Under the pieces are notes generated by a model, which searched no databases, was not told the origin of the DNA, and worked only from the letters and a program-made list of their open reading frames with translations. Below are positions 63,560 through 64,000 of a DNA stretch of 64,000 bases, one piece after another (the stretch's first letter is position 1; every line of letters begins with the position of its first letter). Source of the stretch: an uncultured Lachnospiraceae bacterium (GTDB lineage Bacteria; Bacillota; Clostridia; Lachnospirales; Lachnospiraceae); the NCBI GenBank assembly GCA_947626985.1, contig CANQUG010000003.1:1-64000 (forward strand), given 5' to 3'. Position numbers and translations under genes: made by a program.

Positions 63560-64000
63560 CTAATTCTTACGGCGTCTGCCCAGTACGTCAAAATATACTG
63601 CCGCGATAACAATGATTCCCGTGATGATTAGCTGATAGTTCTTATTCAGGCCCAGGGCCAGAATGCCTTCCTGCAGAAGGGCGATGATGAACACGCCGAT
63701 CACCGTACCGCTGATGGACGCAAGACCGCCGGCCATGGACGTACCGCCCATTACGCATCCGGCGATGGCCTCGTTATTGTACTGATCGCCGTATCCCGGC
63801 TGAACCGTGGTGTAGGCGGCTACATAGAAGATCGCCGCGATCCCCACCAGAGTGCCGCAGATCACGTAGGCGGCCATCTTCCAGCGCTTCACGTTTACGC
63901 CGGAAAGCCTCACCGCCTCGGTGTTGCTTCCCAGGCAGAGAATATACCGGCCGATCTTCGTCTTATTCAGAATCACCGCGCAGAGAATGGCGAAGGCCAG
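63560..64000 (-). CDS. Second sugar ABC transporter permease, 5' end beyond window
   Basis: GRYILCLGSNTEAVRLSGVNVKRWKMAAYVICGTLVGIAAIFYVAAYTTVQPGYGDQYNNEAIAGCVMGGTSMAGG; open to window edge. Confidence 0.92.
   Translation of the reverse strand: MAFAILCAVILNKTKIGRYILCLGSNTEAVRLSGVNVKRWKMAAYVICGTLVGIAAIFYVAAYTTVQPGYGDQYNNEAIAGCVMGGTSMAGGLASISGTVIGVFIIALLQEGILALGLNKNYQLIITGIIVIAAVYFDVLGRRRKN

Overview
The window carries chromosomal DNA typical of an anaerobic Firmicute, probably Lachnospiraceae-like by protein style (inference). Most genes are on the minus strand. From left to right: a xanthine/uracil permease; a MATE pump; a pst phosphate-uptake operon (pstS-C-A-B-phoU); a hybrid histidine kinase; a complete monoderm-type type IV pilus (T4P) operon (pilO/N/M/D/A/C/T/B plus minor pilins) whose first gene encodes a giant (~2550 aa) prepilin-like adhesin; an FprA-Hrb (MBL/flavodoxin/flavin reductase/rubredoxin) fusion; a UvrD-like helicase; a Gfo/Idh oxidoreductase; an S8 protease; DUF2284 and NUDIX proteins; an Rpn-family nuclease; an FMN-riboswitch-controlled RibU; a LacI/ABC/GH42 sugar locus; AraC plus a large glycosidase-like protein; a large CAP/Cys-repeat/FN3 surface protein; an NCS2 purine permease; and an Rbs/Ytf-like sugar ABC system with FucU. 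The strongest leads are: (1) the giant modular pilin heading the T4P operon; (2) a composite non-coding repeat island between pilA and pilD, made of a 65-bp tandem array fused to a 172-bp foldback element with 22-bp perfect arms; (3) a PstS whose two halves are in circularly permuted order; (4) absence of a lipobox Cys in all three substrate-binding proteins; (5) an apparent AUU start codon in the LacI regulator; (6) a three-way-junction-like intergenic RNA candidate. No database searches or folding programs were run. Family calls are from motif recognition.
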